Positions 24,246 through 33,113 of a DNA stretch of 37,962 nt are shown one piece after another (the stretch's first letter is position 1; the number at the start of each line of letters is the position of its first letter). The notes beneath the pieces are model-generated. The model saw only the letters and a program-made list of their open reading frames with translations. It was not told where the DNA came from and ran no database searches. A program made the translations under genes and the position numbers. The DNA is from Methanobrevibacter sp. (GTDB lineage Archaea; Methanobacteriota; Methanobacteria; Methanobacteriales; Methanobacteriaceae), in NCBI GenBank assembly GCA_017646885.1, contig JAGCLR010000334.1:1-37962 (forward strand), in the 5' to 3' direction.

Positions 24246-26414
24246 TTATTTTACTCTTTTAACTTCTATAATACCATCCAAAGAGTTTAATTTATTCAAC
24301 AACTGATTAAGCAGATTCGTGTTGCTGACTTGTAAAACAAGATTGCCCACGGATCTGTTTTCTTTTGTCTCAAAGCTTGCATTCAATATATTGATTTCTA
24401 ACTCCTTGATTACATTCGATATTGAACCAAGTAATCCAAGCTCATTGTTTGCTATAATATTTATTGCCACCTCTGAAACTTTTTCAGGCTGATTACTCCA
24501 TCTAACATCAATAATTCTATATGGATAATTCTTTTTTAACGCTCTAACATTACTACAATCACGACGATGAATCGTAACGCCTCCATTTATTGATATAAAA
24601 CCAATAACCTCATCTCCATGAATCGGGTTACAACATTTTGCAAGCTTAAACGCCAAATCACTAAGATTATTACCAATACAAACCTCCCCTATTTTAACAT
24701 CTTTATCCTTAACGCATTCATCATCAGGTTTTTCTTCTTTAACAACTTTATCTTCGTCCAACGACAAAATAAAATCCTTTAACCGAATTATATCTATCTT
24801 TTCTGTCGCAATTTGATGATAAAATTCTATGCCCGACGATAAATTGTATTCTTTAAGAATCTCCGATAGGAGTTTATCCGTATAAGTTATTTTCCAGTTT
24901 TTCAAACGTCTATAAAACAAAGCGCTACCTAATTCTGCCTCTTTCATTTCCTGATCCTTCAGATAACGTTTTATTCTACTTTTAGCCTTATCTGTCGTTA
25001 CTACATTTAACCAATCTGACTTTGGGACTTGCTTCTTATTAGTTAAAATCTCAACTTTATCTCCGCTATTTAGCTCATAGCGAATTGGTTGTAATTTTCC
25101 ATTAACATTAGCGCCAGAACATCTGCTACCAACCTGAGTATGAATATCAAAAGCAAAATCCAAAACAGTTGCACCAACCGGCAATTGTTTCAAATCTCCA
25201 TTAGGAGTAAAAACATATATCTTGTCAGATTTATAACTACTCGACAATCTGTCATCTAACACTCCATATTGAGGACTTTCAAGAATCTCCCTAACCTGAT
25301 TAAGCCATTCATCGGTTGTTTGCTTCTTATTTTTTCCTTTATATTGCCAATGCGCTGCGCTTCCTCTTTCTGCAATATCATCCATTCTCTCTGTACGAAT
25401 CTGTACCTCTATCCAATTCTTATCAGCTTGAACTGTTGTATGAAGCGACTCATAACCAGACACTTTAGGCGATGTTATCCAATCTCGCAATCGTTTTGGA
25501 TTAGGTTGGTATATATTTGTAACTATAGAATAGACTCTCCAACAATCTGTCTTCTCCTCACTTGGTTTACTATTTTTTATGATAATTCTTACAGCAAAAA
25601 TGTCAAAAATTTGTTCAAAAGGAAGATTATTCGTCTTCATCTTTTCATAAATAGACGGAATTGACTTTGTACGCCATTTTATGTAATTATCAATATGTTC
25701 CTCATCAAGGGCCTTACGAATAGGAGCAAGAAAATTTTCCATCAAGCGCTCCTGCTCTGTTGAAGAAACCATTATCTTGTTCTTAATATCCTCAAACTCG
25801 ACAGGATATTCGTATATCATAACCTTTTCTTCCAATTCCTTCTTTATTTCATACAACCCCAATCGGTGCACTATTGGAATACAAAGATATTTTACTTCTT
25901 TAAGATAATTTTTAAATGCTTTTGGCTCAACATCATCCTTATGTCTCATATCATAAAGACGATGAATAATCTTAATCAAAACGACTCTAATGTCATCAAT
26001 AAGAGACAAATACAATCTCCTGAACTGCTCAGACTGAAATGACACCCTGCTGATTTGAATGTTAGTGATTTTATCGTATCCATCAACTATCAACGCTATT
26101 CTTTCTCCAAAATGTTCCTTAATATAATCAAGGGCAACATCAGCTTCATGAGTGATCCTATGAAGAAATATACCTACTACTGTCTTACTTCTCAGACCTA
26201 TCTCATTTGCAGCAATATCGGCCATTTCAATAAGGCTCAAGATATACAAACCGCCTGACAATGTTTTTCTTCCATCATATTTCTCCAAAGCAAGTCGATA
26301 TGCTTTTTCAATATACCCAATCTGTTCAGCATCCATTACGTTGCTAATTGAGCGAATAAAAACATTGTACGCGACTTCTATAATCGCCTTTTCCTTATCT
26401 GAATATCCTACCAT
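24246..26414 (-). CDS. relA: RelA-type (p)ppGpp synthetase with degenerate hydrolase domain
   Basis: This 722-residue long RelA/SpoT homologue has the full domain order. The HD region (~50-160) is degenerate: the usual HD of LLHDVVEDT reads LHRITHEAD (H85-R86), the first metal histidine (HPL) reads LSL, and the aspartate of ADRLHNMR is replaced in IIHRLYDMR. The synthetase (~230-370) is intact: RTKSIPSIYEKM, DIFAVRIII, PKVSGYESLHTTV and IEVQIRTERMDDIAERGSAAHW. TGS (~400-470, KIYVFTPNGDL), a zinc-finger-type region (KCCNPIHGDEVIGFI, HRRDCSN) and a C-terminal ACT domain follow. It should make but not destroy (p)ppGpp, so a separate hydrolase-competent Rel/SpoT is expected elsewhere. It is 3 bp downstream of clpS. 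Confidence 0.92.
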   Translation of the reverse strand: MVGYSDKEKAIIEVAYNVFIRSISNVMDAEQIGYIEKAYRLALEKYDGRKTLSGGLYILSLIEMADIAANEIGLRSKTVVGIFLHRITHEADVALDYIKEHFGERIALIVDGYDKITNIQISRVSFQSEQFRRLYLSLIDDIRVVLIKIIHRLYDMRHKDDVEPKAFKNYLKEVKYLCIPIVHRLGLYEIKKELEEKVMIYEYPVEFEDIKNKIMVSSTEQERLMENFLAPIRKALDEEHIDNYIKWRTKSIPSIYEKMKTNNLPFEQIFDIFAVRIIIKNSKPSEEKTDCWRVYSIVTNIYQPNPKRLRDWITSPKVSGYESLHTTVQADKNWIEVQIRTERMDDIAERGSAAHWQYKGKNKKQTTDEWLNQVREILESPQYGVLDDRLSSSYKSDKIYVFTPNGDLKQLPVGATVLDFAFDIHTQVGSRCSGANVNGKLQPIRYELNSGDKVEILTNKKQVPKSDWLNVVTTDKAKSRIKRYLKDQEMKEAELGSALFYRRLKNWKITYTDKLLSEILKEYNLSSGIEFYHQIATEKIDIIRLKDFILSLDEDKVVKEEKPDDECVKDKDVKIGEVCIGNNLSDLAFKLAKCCNPIHGDEVIGFISINGGVTIHRRDCSNVRALKKNYPYRIIDVRWSNQPEKVSEVAINIIANNELGLLGSISNVIKELEINILNASFETKENRSVGNLVLQVSNTNLLNQLLNKLNSLDGIIEVKRVK

Positions 26415-26417
26415 ATC

Positions 26418-26690
26418 TTACTGAATCTTTGCATACAAATGATGATTCAACAAACTTACATAATAAGGTTCCAATTCTTCGTACGTTCCTGATTTAACAG
26501 TACATTTACCTTTATAATGAGTTATTAAAGCACATGTTTCCGCTTGCTCATAAGTATGTTCACACACCTCAACTAACGTTTCTATAACATAATCAAAAGT
26601 ATTCACGTCATCATTGAGTAACAGCAAACTTTTTTCCTCTTCTAACAACTCAACATTATCTTCACTGTATATATGTTTTTCCTGATTCAT
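26418..26690 (-). CDS. clpS: ATP-dependent Clp protease adaptor ClpS
   Basis: This 90-residue protein has a ~25-residue flexible N-terminus followed by the ClpS fold: LLLLNDDVNTFDYVIETLVEV (the NDD..TF substrate-pocket motif), CEHTYEQAETCALITHYKGKCTVKSGTYEELEPY. ClpS delivers N-degron proteins to ClpAP-type proteases. No clpA is in the window. The gene is the first of a two-gene unit with relA (3-bp gap), which suggests linked expression of proteolysis and stringent-response functions. Confidence 0.85.
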   Translation of the reverse strand: MNQEKHIYSEDNVELLEEEKSLLLLNDDVNTFDYVIETLVEVCEHTYEQAETCALITHYKGKCTVKSGTYEELEPYYVSLLNHHLYAKIQ

Positions 26691-26709
26691 CGATTTATAT
26701 TTTCTTCTG

Positions 26710-26717
26710 CAAATCTA
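26710..26717 (-). promoter_or_regulatory. -7 box TAGATTTG for clpS-relA
   Basis: TAnnTTTG on the minus strand, 19 bp upstream of the clpS ATG at 26690. No separate promoter is seen before relA. Confidence 0.55.
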
Positions 26718-26873
26718 CAATTAATATTCTTATAATTAATTGTTAAACTGCGTTTTTAATCCTTTTATTATACTAAACAAATGAAAAAGAAATTATTCTT
26801 AATTTTAGACGCACTAAAGAGAAAAAATAGTATCTTTACATTTTATTTTTCTAAGCTTTTATCAAAACAAATA

Positions 26874-28373
26874 ATGAATAATCGTTTTCTTAAAAATATT
26901 ATTTTCTTACTGTTTATCAACCTATTAGTAAAACCATTTTGGATTTTAGGAGTTGATAGAACTGTACAGAATTTAGTTGGCGATGCTTCATACGGAACTT
27001 ATCTGGCTATTTTTAATTTCTCTTACCTATTTTATATATTACTTGACATTGGCTTAACCAATTTTAATAGCAAAAATATCGCACAAAACAACCAGCTGCT
27101 TTCAAAATATTTTGTAGGAATTACTCAAGCAAAAATATTCCTAAGTATTGGTTATTTTATAATTATATTTTTAATAGGTTGGCTTATTGGTTACAATTCA
27201 GAACAACTTAAAATATTGGGAATTATAGGTTTAAACCAGGTTTTGCTTTCCTTTATCTTATATGTAAGATCAAACATTGCCGCATTGCTTTTATTTAAAA
27301 CCGATAGTATTTTATCCGTTCTCGACAGAGTTCTCATGATATTGATTTGCAGCTTTTTGCTATGGTCTGGCTTTATACCTAAAAGTAATTTTAATATTTA
27401 TTGGTTCGTTTACTCACAAACAATATCATATATTATCACATTGATAATTGCTATATCAATTGTTTTAAAACATACAGGAAAACTTACAATAAGATTTAAT
27501 TTTCCGTTTGTCTTAATGATTATTAAGAAAAGTCTCCCCTATGCATTGTTGGTTTTGTTAATGAGTTTTTACAATCGATTAGAACCTGTATTGATTGAAA
27601 GAATTTTACCAAAAGACATTTCTGCTGTTCAAGCAGGAATATACGCAAGAGCATATCGACTTTTTGATGCCGGAAACAATATCTCATATCTATTCTCCGT
27701 CATTTTACTCCCACTCTTCGCTTCTGTTATCAAAAAAGGTGACGATTTGCAGTCGTTGGTAAAACAATCTTTCAGCTTAATGCTAACCATGACTTGCATT
27801 ATTGCTATTGCATGCATCTTTTATAGTCAAAACCTAATGGAATTATTATATAATATCCAAGAAAATGAACCAGTTGAATTATATCACATAAGAATTTCTG
27901 AATCTTCTAAGATTTTACAGATATTGATGGGAAGTTTTGTGTCAATTTCTGTGACTTACATTTTTGGAACATTACTTACAGCTAACGGCAGTCTCAAACA
28001 ACTAAACATTGTTGCAGCAACTGGAGTTGTAATCAATCTAACACTTAACTTTATATTCATTCCTATTTTTGAAGCAAAAGGAGCAGCTTTCACAAGCTTA
28101 TGCGTACAATTTGCGACATGCGCAATACAATTTGCCATTGCAAAAAATATTTTCAATCTAAAATTAGGTTACTCATTCTGGATCAGAATATTCAGCTTTA
28201 TTACATTGTTAGCAATATCAGCATTTTTGCTAAAATCAACAACTTTAGCATGGATATATTCATTCCTTATAACTTTAACATTAGGAATTATTATTGCATT
28301 CATTACCAAAATGTTAGATTTTAAAGAATTAAAAAACCTGCTAACTTCATCAATAAGTCAGATCAAAAAATAA
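26874..28373 (+). CDS. Polysaccharide flippase (MOP/Wzx-like)
   Basis: This 499-residue, highly hydrophobic protein has about 12-14 membrane segments. The opening MNNRFLKNIIFLLFINLLVKP followed by FWILGVDRTVQNLVG is typical of Bacteroidota Wzx-like exporters of the MOP superfamily, which flip undecaprenyl-linked glycans across the inner membrane. An in-frame ATG at 26781 would add 31 charged residues; the later start is chosen because it begins at the usual family N-terminus and a TATCTTTA element (26831-26838) resembling a -7 box lies between the two. Wzz-like and ligase-like genes follow, making a small glycan-assembly block without glycosyltransferases. Substrate unknown. Confidence 0.83.
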   Translation: MNNRFLKNIIFLLFINLLVKPFWILGVDRTVQNLVGDASYGTYLAIFNFSYLFYILLDIGLTNFNSKNIAQNNQLLSKYFVGITQAKIFLSIGYFIIIFLIGWLIGYNSEQLKILGIIGLNQVLLSFILYVRSNIAALLLFKTDSILSVLDRVLMILICSFLLWSGFIPKSNFNIYWFVYSQTISYIITLIIAISIVLKHTGKLTIRFNFPFVLMIIKKSLPYALLVLLMSFYNRLEPVLIERILPKDISAVQAGIYARAYRLFDAGNNISYLFSVILLPLFASVIKKGDDLQSLVKQSFSLMLTMTCIIAIACIFYSQNLMELLYNIQENEPVELYHIRISESSKILQILMGSFVSISVTYIFGTLLTANGSLKQLNIVAATGVVINLTLNFIFIPIFEAKGAAFTSLCVQFATCAIQFAIAKNIFNLKLGYSFWIRIFSFITLLAISAFLLKSTTLAWIYSFLITLTLGIIIAFITKMLDFKELKNLLTSSISQIKK

Positions 28374-28413
28374 TAAAACTAAAAAAAATTAGTTAATAAG
28401 TTGATTTATTTCT

Positions 28414-28421
28414 TATCTTTG
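28414..28421 (+). promoter_or_regulatory. -7 box TATCTTTG for the Wzz-ligase pair
   Basis: TAnnTTTG, 66 bp upstream of the Wzz-like ATG. It suggests this pair is transcribed separately from the flippase gene. Confidence 0.55.
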
Positions 28422-28487
28422 AAAAACTTTTTTTATAAGTCTTAATACTACTTAACAGATTATAATTCAGAACAAAAAAAATAAAAA

Positions 28488-29396
28488 ATGGATAATTATT
28501 TCAACAACAACTCACTTTTAAAAGCTATTTTTAAATGGAAATGGCACATCATTGCATTAACATTAGTTGCAGCTATTTTAGGAGCAGTATTTTCAGGTCC
28601 TACATTCATTACTCCTAAATATAAATCAGAAGCAATCCTCTACCCTCATGGATTGTCTGAATTTTCTGATGAAACTTACACAGAACAAATGTTGCAAGTG
28701 ATGGAATCACAAGAAATAATGGATTCCATTGTTGAAATATTCGATTTATATAAACATTACGAGATAGAAAAAAATAGCAAATATGCTAAAACATATTTAA
28801 TTGGCGAATACAGAGATAGAATTTCTATTTCCAAAACACCTTATGATGGCGTAAAAATTAAAGTTTTAGACAAAGACCCAGAATTAGCATATAATATTGT
28901 AAATGAAATCATCAATCAATACAATGTAAAATTTAGTGAAATTCATAAAAGCAAGAAATACGAAAATGTAAAAATGTTCAAGAACCAACTCACGAAAAAA
29001 TATGCATTTATCGATTCTTTGAAAAGAGAACTTGCAAACATCACTAACGATGGTGATATGTTAAATTACCTTTACCTCTCAAAAGGCAACTCGATTGCTT
29101 ATTTCAGCGATGGAAACGATAGTAAAAAAACATCTAACATTGCAACAGCTATTGCATTAATAGAATTAATTAATACAGAAACAGCAGATTACACTAATGT
29201 AAAACATTTCTACGAAGAAGAATTACGTCAAGCAGAAGGTGACATGACATATTGTAACATCGTTTCAAGACCTTTCATCGCTGACAAAAAATCCTACCCT
29301 GTTAGATGGATTATCGTTGCATTAAGCGGAATTGGCGCATTCTTGTTATCAATCCTCGTTGTTGCTGCTATAGAAAAATTTGACGTTAAAGAATAA
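28488..29396 (+). CDS. Wzz-like chain-length determinant protein
   Basis: This 302-residue polysaccharide co-polymerase has membrane segments at ~20-38 and ~275-297 flanking a periplasmic domain with a helical centre (KKYENVKMFKNQLTKKYAFIDSLKREL). The N-terminal KWKWHIIALTLVAAILGAVFSG...TPKYKSEAILYP matches the Wzz domain. It lacks a C-terminal tyrosine-kinase domain, so it resembles the LPS O-antigen type rather than capsule-type Wzc. It is directly followed by an O-antigen ligase/polymerase-like gene 11 bp later, consistent with control of glycan length in the same pathway. Confidence 0.82.
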   Translation: MDNYFNNNSLLKAIFKWKWHIIALTLVAAILGAVFSGPTFITPKYKSEAILYPHGLSEFSDETYTEQMLQVMESQEIMDSIVEIFDLYKHYEIEKNSKYAKTYLIGEYRDRISISKTPYDGVKIKVLDKDPELAYNIVNEIINQYNVKFSEIHKSKKYENVKMFKNQLTKKYAFIDSLKRELANITNDGDMLNYLYLSKGNSIAYFSDGNDSKKTSNIATAIALIELINTETADYTNVKHFYEEELRQAEGDMTYCNIVSRPFIADKKSYPVRWIIVALSGIGAFLLSILVVAAIEKFDVKE

Positions 29397-29407
29397 TCAA
29401 AAGAATT

Positions 29408-30880
29408 TTGCAAAAAGGTTTTAAAATAGCAAGTTTATATCTGATAGTAACATTATTCGTTGCTCTCAGCCTCTACTTTGTTGTAGAAAAAAGTATGTAT
29501 TTAATGTATTCCTTACCTATATTGTTAGGCGTGCTGATGTTATATTTTTTTTCCTACGACAAAGTTATATTTCTCATTGCCTTTTTAACACCATTAGCAA
29601 TCAATTTAGAAGGTTTAGGACTTAATATAGGATTGTCGTTATCTGTTCCGGTAGAACCATTATTATTTGGCGTATTGTTCTTCTTCATTGCAAAATTATT
29701 GTATGAAAAGAAATTTGATAATAAAATTTCACGCCATCCTATTTCTATCGTAATATATATAATGTTTATATGGATTTTGATAACGACAATAACCAGTGAA
29801 CTTCCATTAGTTTCTGCAAAATATTTATTATCAAGAATTTGGTTCGTAATTCCAGCATATTTTGTTTGCGCAAAATTATTCAAAAATCCAAATAACATCA
29901 ACAAATTTGTTTGGCTATACATTGCAGGACTCATTATTGTAGTTATTTACACAATTACAAACCATGCGATGAACGGTTTTTCTGGTAATTCTGCCCACTG
30001 GGTTATGACACCTTTTTATAACGACCACACAGCATACGGTGCAGCTCTCGCAATTTATCTTGTTTTAAATGCTGCATTTATATTTATTCCTAACATAAAA
30101 CCACAAAAAAGGATTTTAATCATAATAAGTTTTGCAATCCTTTGCGTTGCAATGGTTTTGTCATCATGCAGAGCTGCATGGTTAAGTATTATAGCTGTTA
30201 TTGGAGTTCTTACATGTGTTTTATTAAAAATAAAGTTTCGTTTCATCATTACCGTTGTAATAGCTTTAGTTGCATTATTTTTCACATTCCGTCATCAGAT
30301 TATTGACGTTATGGAAAGGAACGAACAAGATTCATCAAATAACCTTTTAGAACACGTACAATCAATAACAAACATATCAACAGACGCTTCTAATCTTGAA
30401 CGTCTTAACCGTTGGAGTTCTGCATTAAGACTTTTTGAAGAAAGACCATTCTTTGGTTGGGGACCAGGAACTTACCAATTCGTTTATGCTCCATATCAAT
30501 TATCTGTTAACAAAACCATCATTACAACAAATTATGGAGACGGCGGCAATGCCCATAGTGAATATATCGGAGCTTTGGCTGAAATGGGTGTAATCGGTTC
30601 TCTTATTGTCATTTTGTTAGTAGTCGTATCAGTTTACAAGGGACTTACAACTTATAAAAAAGCTAAAAACAAAGAATCCAAGATATTGGTACTCGCAGCT
30701 ACTTTAGCTATAATAAGTTATTTCACACATGGAGTTTTAAACAATTTCTTGGATACTGATAAATTAGCTGTACCTGTATGGAGTTGTCTTGCCATCATAA
30801 CAGTTATTGATGTCTATCATTCTGGCAAGACAAATTATTACGATTCTATCTCTGAAGATCAACAAGCTCTAAATCAATAA
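29408..30880 (+). CDS. O-antigen ligase/polymerase (Wzy_C family), TTG start
   Basis: This 490-residue membrane protein has about 10-12 transmembrane segments. The Wzy_C signature region is FEERPFFGWGPGTYQFVYAPY, followed by a periplasmic loop and NAHSEYIGALAEMGVIGSL, where the histidine is the conserved functional residue. Members are either O-antigen ligases (WaaL) or polymerases (Wzy); sequence alone does not decide. No ATG precedes the first membrane segment: the frame opens at 29384 and the first start codon is TTG at 29408, while the next ATG (29492) would delete that segment, so TTG is chosen. The 3' end overlaps the convergent FKBP gene by 35 bp. Confidence 0.82.
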   Translation: MQKGFKIASLYLIVTLFVALSLYFVVEKSMYLMYSLPILLGVLMLYFFSYDKVIFLIAFLTPLAINLEGLGLNIGLSLSVPVEPLLFGVLFFFIAKLLYEKKFDNKISRHPISIVIYIMFIWILITTITSELPLVSAKYLLSRIWFVIPAYFVCAKLFKNPNNINKFVWLYIAGLIIVVIYTITNHAMNGFSGNSAHWVMTPFYNDHTAYGAALAIYLVLNAAFIFIPNIKPQKRILIIISFAILCVAMVLSSCRAAWLSIIAVIGVLTCVLLKIKFRFIITVVIALVALFFTFRHQIIDVMERNEQDSSNNLLEHVQSITNISTDASNLERLNRWSSALRLFEERPFFGWGPGTYQFVYAPYQLSVNKTIITTNYGDGGNAHSEYIGALAEMGVIGSLIVILLVVVSVYKGLTTYKKAKNKESKILVLAATLAIISYFTHGVLNNFLDTDKLAVPVWSCLAIITVIDVYHSGKTNYYDSISEDQQALNQ

Positions 30881-32153
30881 CAAGAGTTGAATTAGCTGGA
30901 AGATTTTCATCAATTTTTATATCTCCGAATCCTAATTCTGAAGGAACTATAATTCTTGACTTACCTCCTACTTTCATATATCCAACAGCTTCTTCAATTC
31001 CTGCAATCATTTGATTTTCACCATAAACAAATGGAATAGGCTGATATTCCTTACTACTTTCTATTAAACTATTGTTTATATCATATATAGAATAATGTAC
31101 ATAAACAATATCTCCAATTTGTACAGAATCACCTTTTCCGCCTTCTGTTTCAATGTAATACAATCCTGAAGCCTTTGGTAATAAATCAATATTGTTATCG
31201 TTAATATACTTTGCTATTCTTTGGGGTTCTTCTTTAAGCCTTTGTGCATTTTCTTCATTTTCCTTCTCCTGAATCATCTTCTGCTCCGCTTCGTATTCAT
31301 TAGAAGTCATAATGTCAAAAACTTTTACATAAAATTTGAATGGTGTATATGGAAGAATAACATCTTGAAAACCTTCACTTCCCCACGCTAAAGATGATGG
31401 AATGACAAATTCAGCACTACCACCTTTAGAAACAAGGCTCAAACCTTCGTAGAAGCCTTGACCAAGAGCCATATCACCAAACACCAATTCATATGGTTTT
31501 CCACTTGTGAAATCTAGTAATGTATCTCCTTCGAGTGTCTGGAACGTGAAATAAACCTTCATAATGTTTCCAGCCTTCGCAAACTTACCATTACCATCAT
31601 TTATTTTAACGATAATCAAACTATCTTCAGTTATAGTATATTTGCTATCTTTAAAATAATCCGATAACAATGATTCTTCCGTTGATTTTCTCATTAATAT
31701 TTCTTCACGAATCTGATTTTCAAGAACTTCCTTTTTTATAATTTCTTTTAAAATTATATCCATTTCTGTTATTGTACCAGCTTCAACGAAATCAGGAACT
31801 ATTTCTCCAATACTAACAAACATTGAATCTATAGGAAAAATCAACGATGCATGATCATTCAGATGCATACTCAACAATGCTGACATAATATCACCAACAA
31901 AAGATGGCTTTTCTACTACAATCTCAAAAGGTTCACCGTACATTTCTGAACTGAATAAGACTGAATCACCAACTTTTTGTGTAACATCAACAATTACCAA
32001 ATCACCGATCTCCGGCTTTTCGTTGTTCTTATTTATCTCAAAAAACTTCATCAAAGCTCCATTCTCTGTTCTTTTATAAGCATTGTCAGAACAAGAGAAA
32101 AGAGATAAACAAAACACAATTGTCAAGGATATTGCATATAATGTTTTTTTCAT
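30846..32153 (-). CDS. Lipoprotein with three FKBP-like domains (FKBP cluster gene 4)
   Basis: This 435-residue lipoprotein (signal ending LSLFSC) contains three FKBP-like segments. They lie at ~50-170 (GDLVIVDVTQKVGD...), ~190-285 (AGNIMKVYFTF...FGDMALGQGFYEGL...SSLAWGSEGF) and ~325-433 (GDIVYVHYSIYD...GENQMIAGIEEA...PSELGFGDIKI). None has the complete FKBP active site: the phenylalanine-aspartate pair reads LIESS in the last domain and the VIPGW tryptophan is absent throughout. It may act as a chaperone rather than an isomerase. It is the last gene of a run of four FKBP lipoproteins, separated from the previous one by a hairpin, and overlaps the O-antigen ligase gene on the other strand. 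Confidence 0.82.
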   Translation of the reverse strand: MKKTLYAISLTIVFCLSLFSCSDNAYKRTENGALMKFFEINKNNEKPEIGDLVIVDVTQKVGDSVLFSSEMYGEPFEIVVEKPSFVGDIMSALLSMHLNDHASLIFPIDSMFVSIGEIVPDFVEAGTITEMDIILKEIIKKEVLENQIREEILMRKSTEESLLSDYFKDSKYTITEDSLIIVKINDGNGKFAKAGNIMKVYFTFQTLEGDTLLDFTSGKPYELVFGDMALGQGFYEGLSLVSKGGSAEFVIPSSLAWGSEGFQDVILPYTPFKFYVKVFDIMTSNEYEAEQKMIQEKENEENAQRLKEEPQRIAKYINDNNIDLLPKASGLYYIETEGGKGDSVQIGDIVYVHYSIYDINNSLIESSKEYQPIPFVYGENQMIAGIEEAVGYMKVGGKSRIIVPSELGFGDIKIDENLPANSTLVIDLELVDLQR

Positions 32154-32167
32154 ATTAAATATAATTA

Positions 32168-32205
32168 AAGATGAATAAACTAATTATTTATAATCTATTC
32201 ATCTT
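32168..32205 (-). terminator. Hairpin between FKBP genes 3 and 4, possible attenuator
   Basis: AAGATGAATA (32168-32177) pairs perfectly with TATTCATCTT (32196-32205) around an 18-nt loop. The downstream tract on the minus strand is only loosely T-rich, and no -7 box follows, so partial termination is more likely than a full stop. Confidence 0.5.
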
Positions 32206-32217
32206 ATTTGTAAAATA

Positions 32218-33087
32218 TTAAAAATCAACCAATTCTACTTCAAAAATCAATGTTGCAAATGGAGGAATCGCTCCAGCGCCTCTATCGCCATATGCAAGAT
32301 AATATGGAATATATAAAACTGCTTTTTCACCTTTTGACAATAGTTGAAGAGCTTCATCCCAGCCCGGAATTACTTGTCCTATTCCCAATACAAATTGGAT
32401 AGGTTCGTTTCTTGTTACAGAAGAGTCGAATACTGTACCATCCAACAATTTACCAGTATAATGTACTTTTATCAATGTTCCAATTTGTGGTTTTTCTCCA
32501 TTTCCTTCCTTTGTAACAACATAATTGAGTCCTGATGCTGTTGTTATTGGTTTGATATTATTATCCTTGAAATACTTATTTAATTCATTTTCAGACATTA
32601 ATGTTTCTTCAGGGAAATTATTTTTCATATATTCAATTTGTTTTGCAGCAAACTCAGATTCTGGATAAAAATCATTTAATCTAATTTCAAACTTCATCAT
32701 ATCATCAACATTAAACTCATTCGGCAAAACAGGAGATTGAAATAAAGTGTAAAATGTTGAATCTGCACGAACTAAAAATGACGCTGAATCTCCAATGTGC
32801 ATCATTTTTATACCTTCAAAAATATCACCAACAAACATTGACTCCATCATTTGAATAATCATACGATTCTGAGGAATAATTATCGATGTATCATTTATTG
32901 TACACGACATAAATACATCCAAAATCTCCATTTCCTGAGGATTATCTCCTCCATTTTGTTCATAGAATTTGTAATACAAACCATTTGATGTTCTGTCATA
33001 ACCTTCATAAGATTTGTTTTTTGCATTGTTTTGGCATGAGGCAAGTAACATACCTACAGCCAATGATAATAATAAGATTTTCTTCAT
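32218..33087 (-). CDS. FKBP-type peptidyl-prolyl isomerase lipoprotein (FKBP cluster gene 3)
   Basis: This 289-residue lipoprotein has signal [19 protein letters not shown] degenerate FKBP-like N-domain (~40-150) is followed by a canonical C-terminal FKBP domain (~190-289). The latter has all expected active-site elements: [35 protein letters not shown] and [24 protein letters not shown]. It is therefore the best candidate for a working isomerase in the cluster. The ATG at 33087 is chosen over a TTG at 33117, which would overlap the upstream FKBP gene and spoil the lipoprotein signal. It probably acts on outer-membrane or exported proteins in the periplasm. Confidence 0.87.
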   Translation of the reverse strand: MKKILLLSLAVGMLLASCQNNAKNKSYEGYDRTSNGLYYKFYEQNGGDNPQEMEILDVFMSCTINDTSIIIPQNRMIIQMMESMFVGDIFEGIKMMHIGDSASFLVRADSTFYTLFQSPVLPNEFNVDDMMKFEIRLNDFYPESEFAAKQIEYMKNNFPEETLMSENELNKYFKDNNIKPITTASGLNYVVTKEGNGEKPQIGTLIKVHYTGKLLDGTVFDSSVTRNEPIQFVLGIGQVIPGWDEALQLLSKGEKAVLYIPYYLAYGDRGAGAIPPFATLIFEVELVDF

Positions 33088-33113
33088 ACTGTATAAATTT
33101 AAATTATTAAATA

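Noticed and set aside
25269..25664. 131-codon open frame on the plus strand
   Set aside because: Antisense inside the relA synthetase domain; the translation is cysteine-rich nonsense and relA is unambiguous.
24246..26414. Possible frameshift in relA explaining the damaged HD motif
   Set aside because: The reading frame is continuous and flanking HD-domain residues (FGERIALIVDGYDKI) are in register, so the changes are substitutions, not a frameshift.
26781..26873. 31-codon N-terminal extension of the flippase
   Set aside because: Adds charged residues before the first membrane helix; the family normally begins at the later methionine, and a -7-like TATCTTTA lies within the extension.
28377..28394. 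Possible terminator after the flippase gene (AACTAA/TTAGTT)
   Set aside because: Only six weak A-T rich pairs and no proper T tract; too poor to call.
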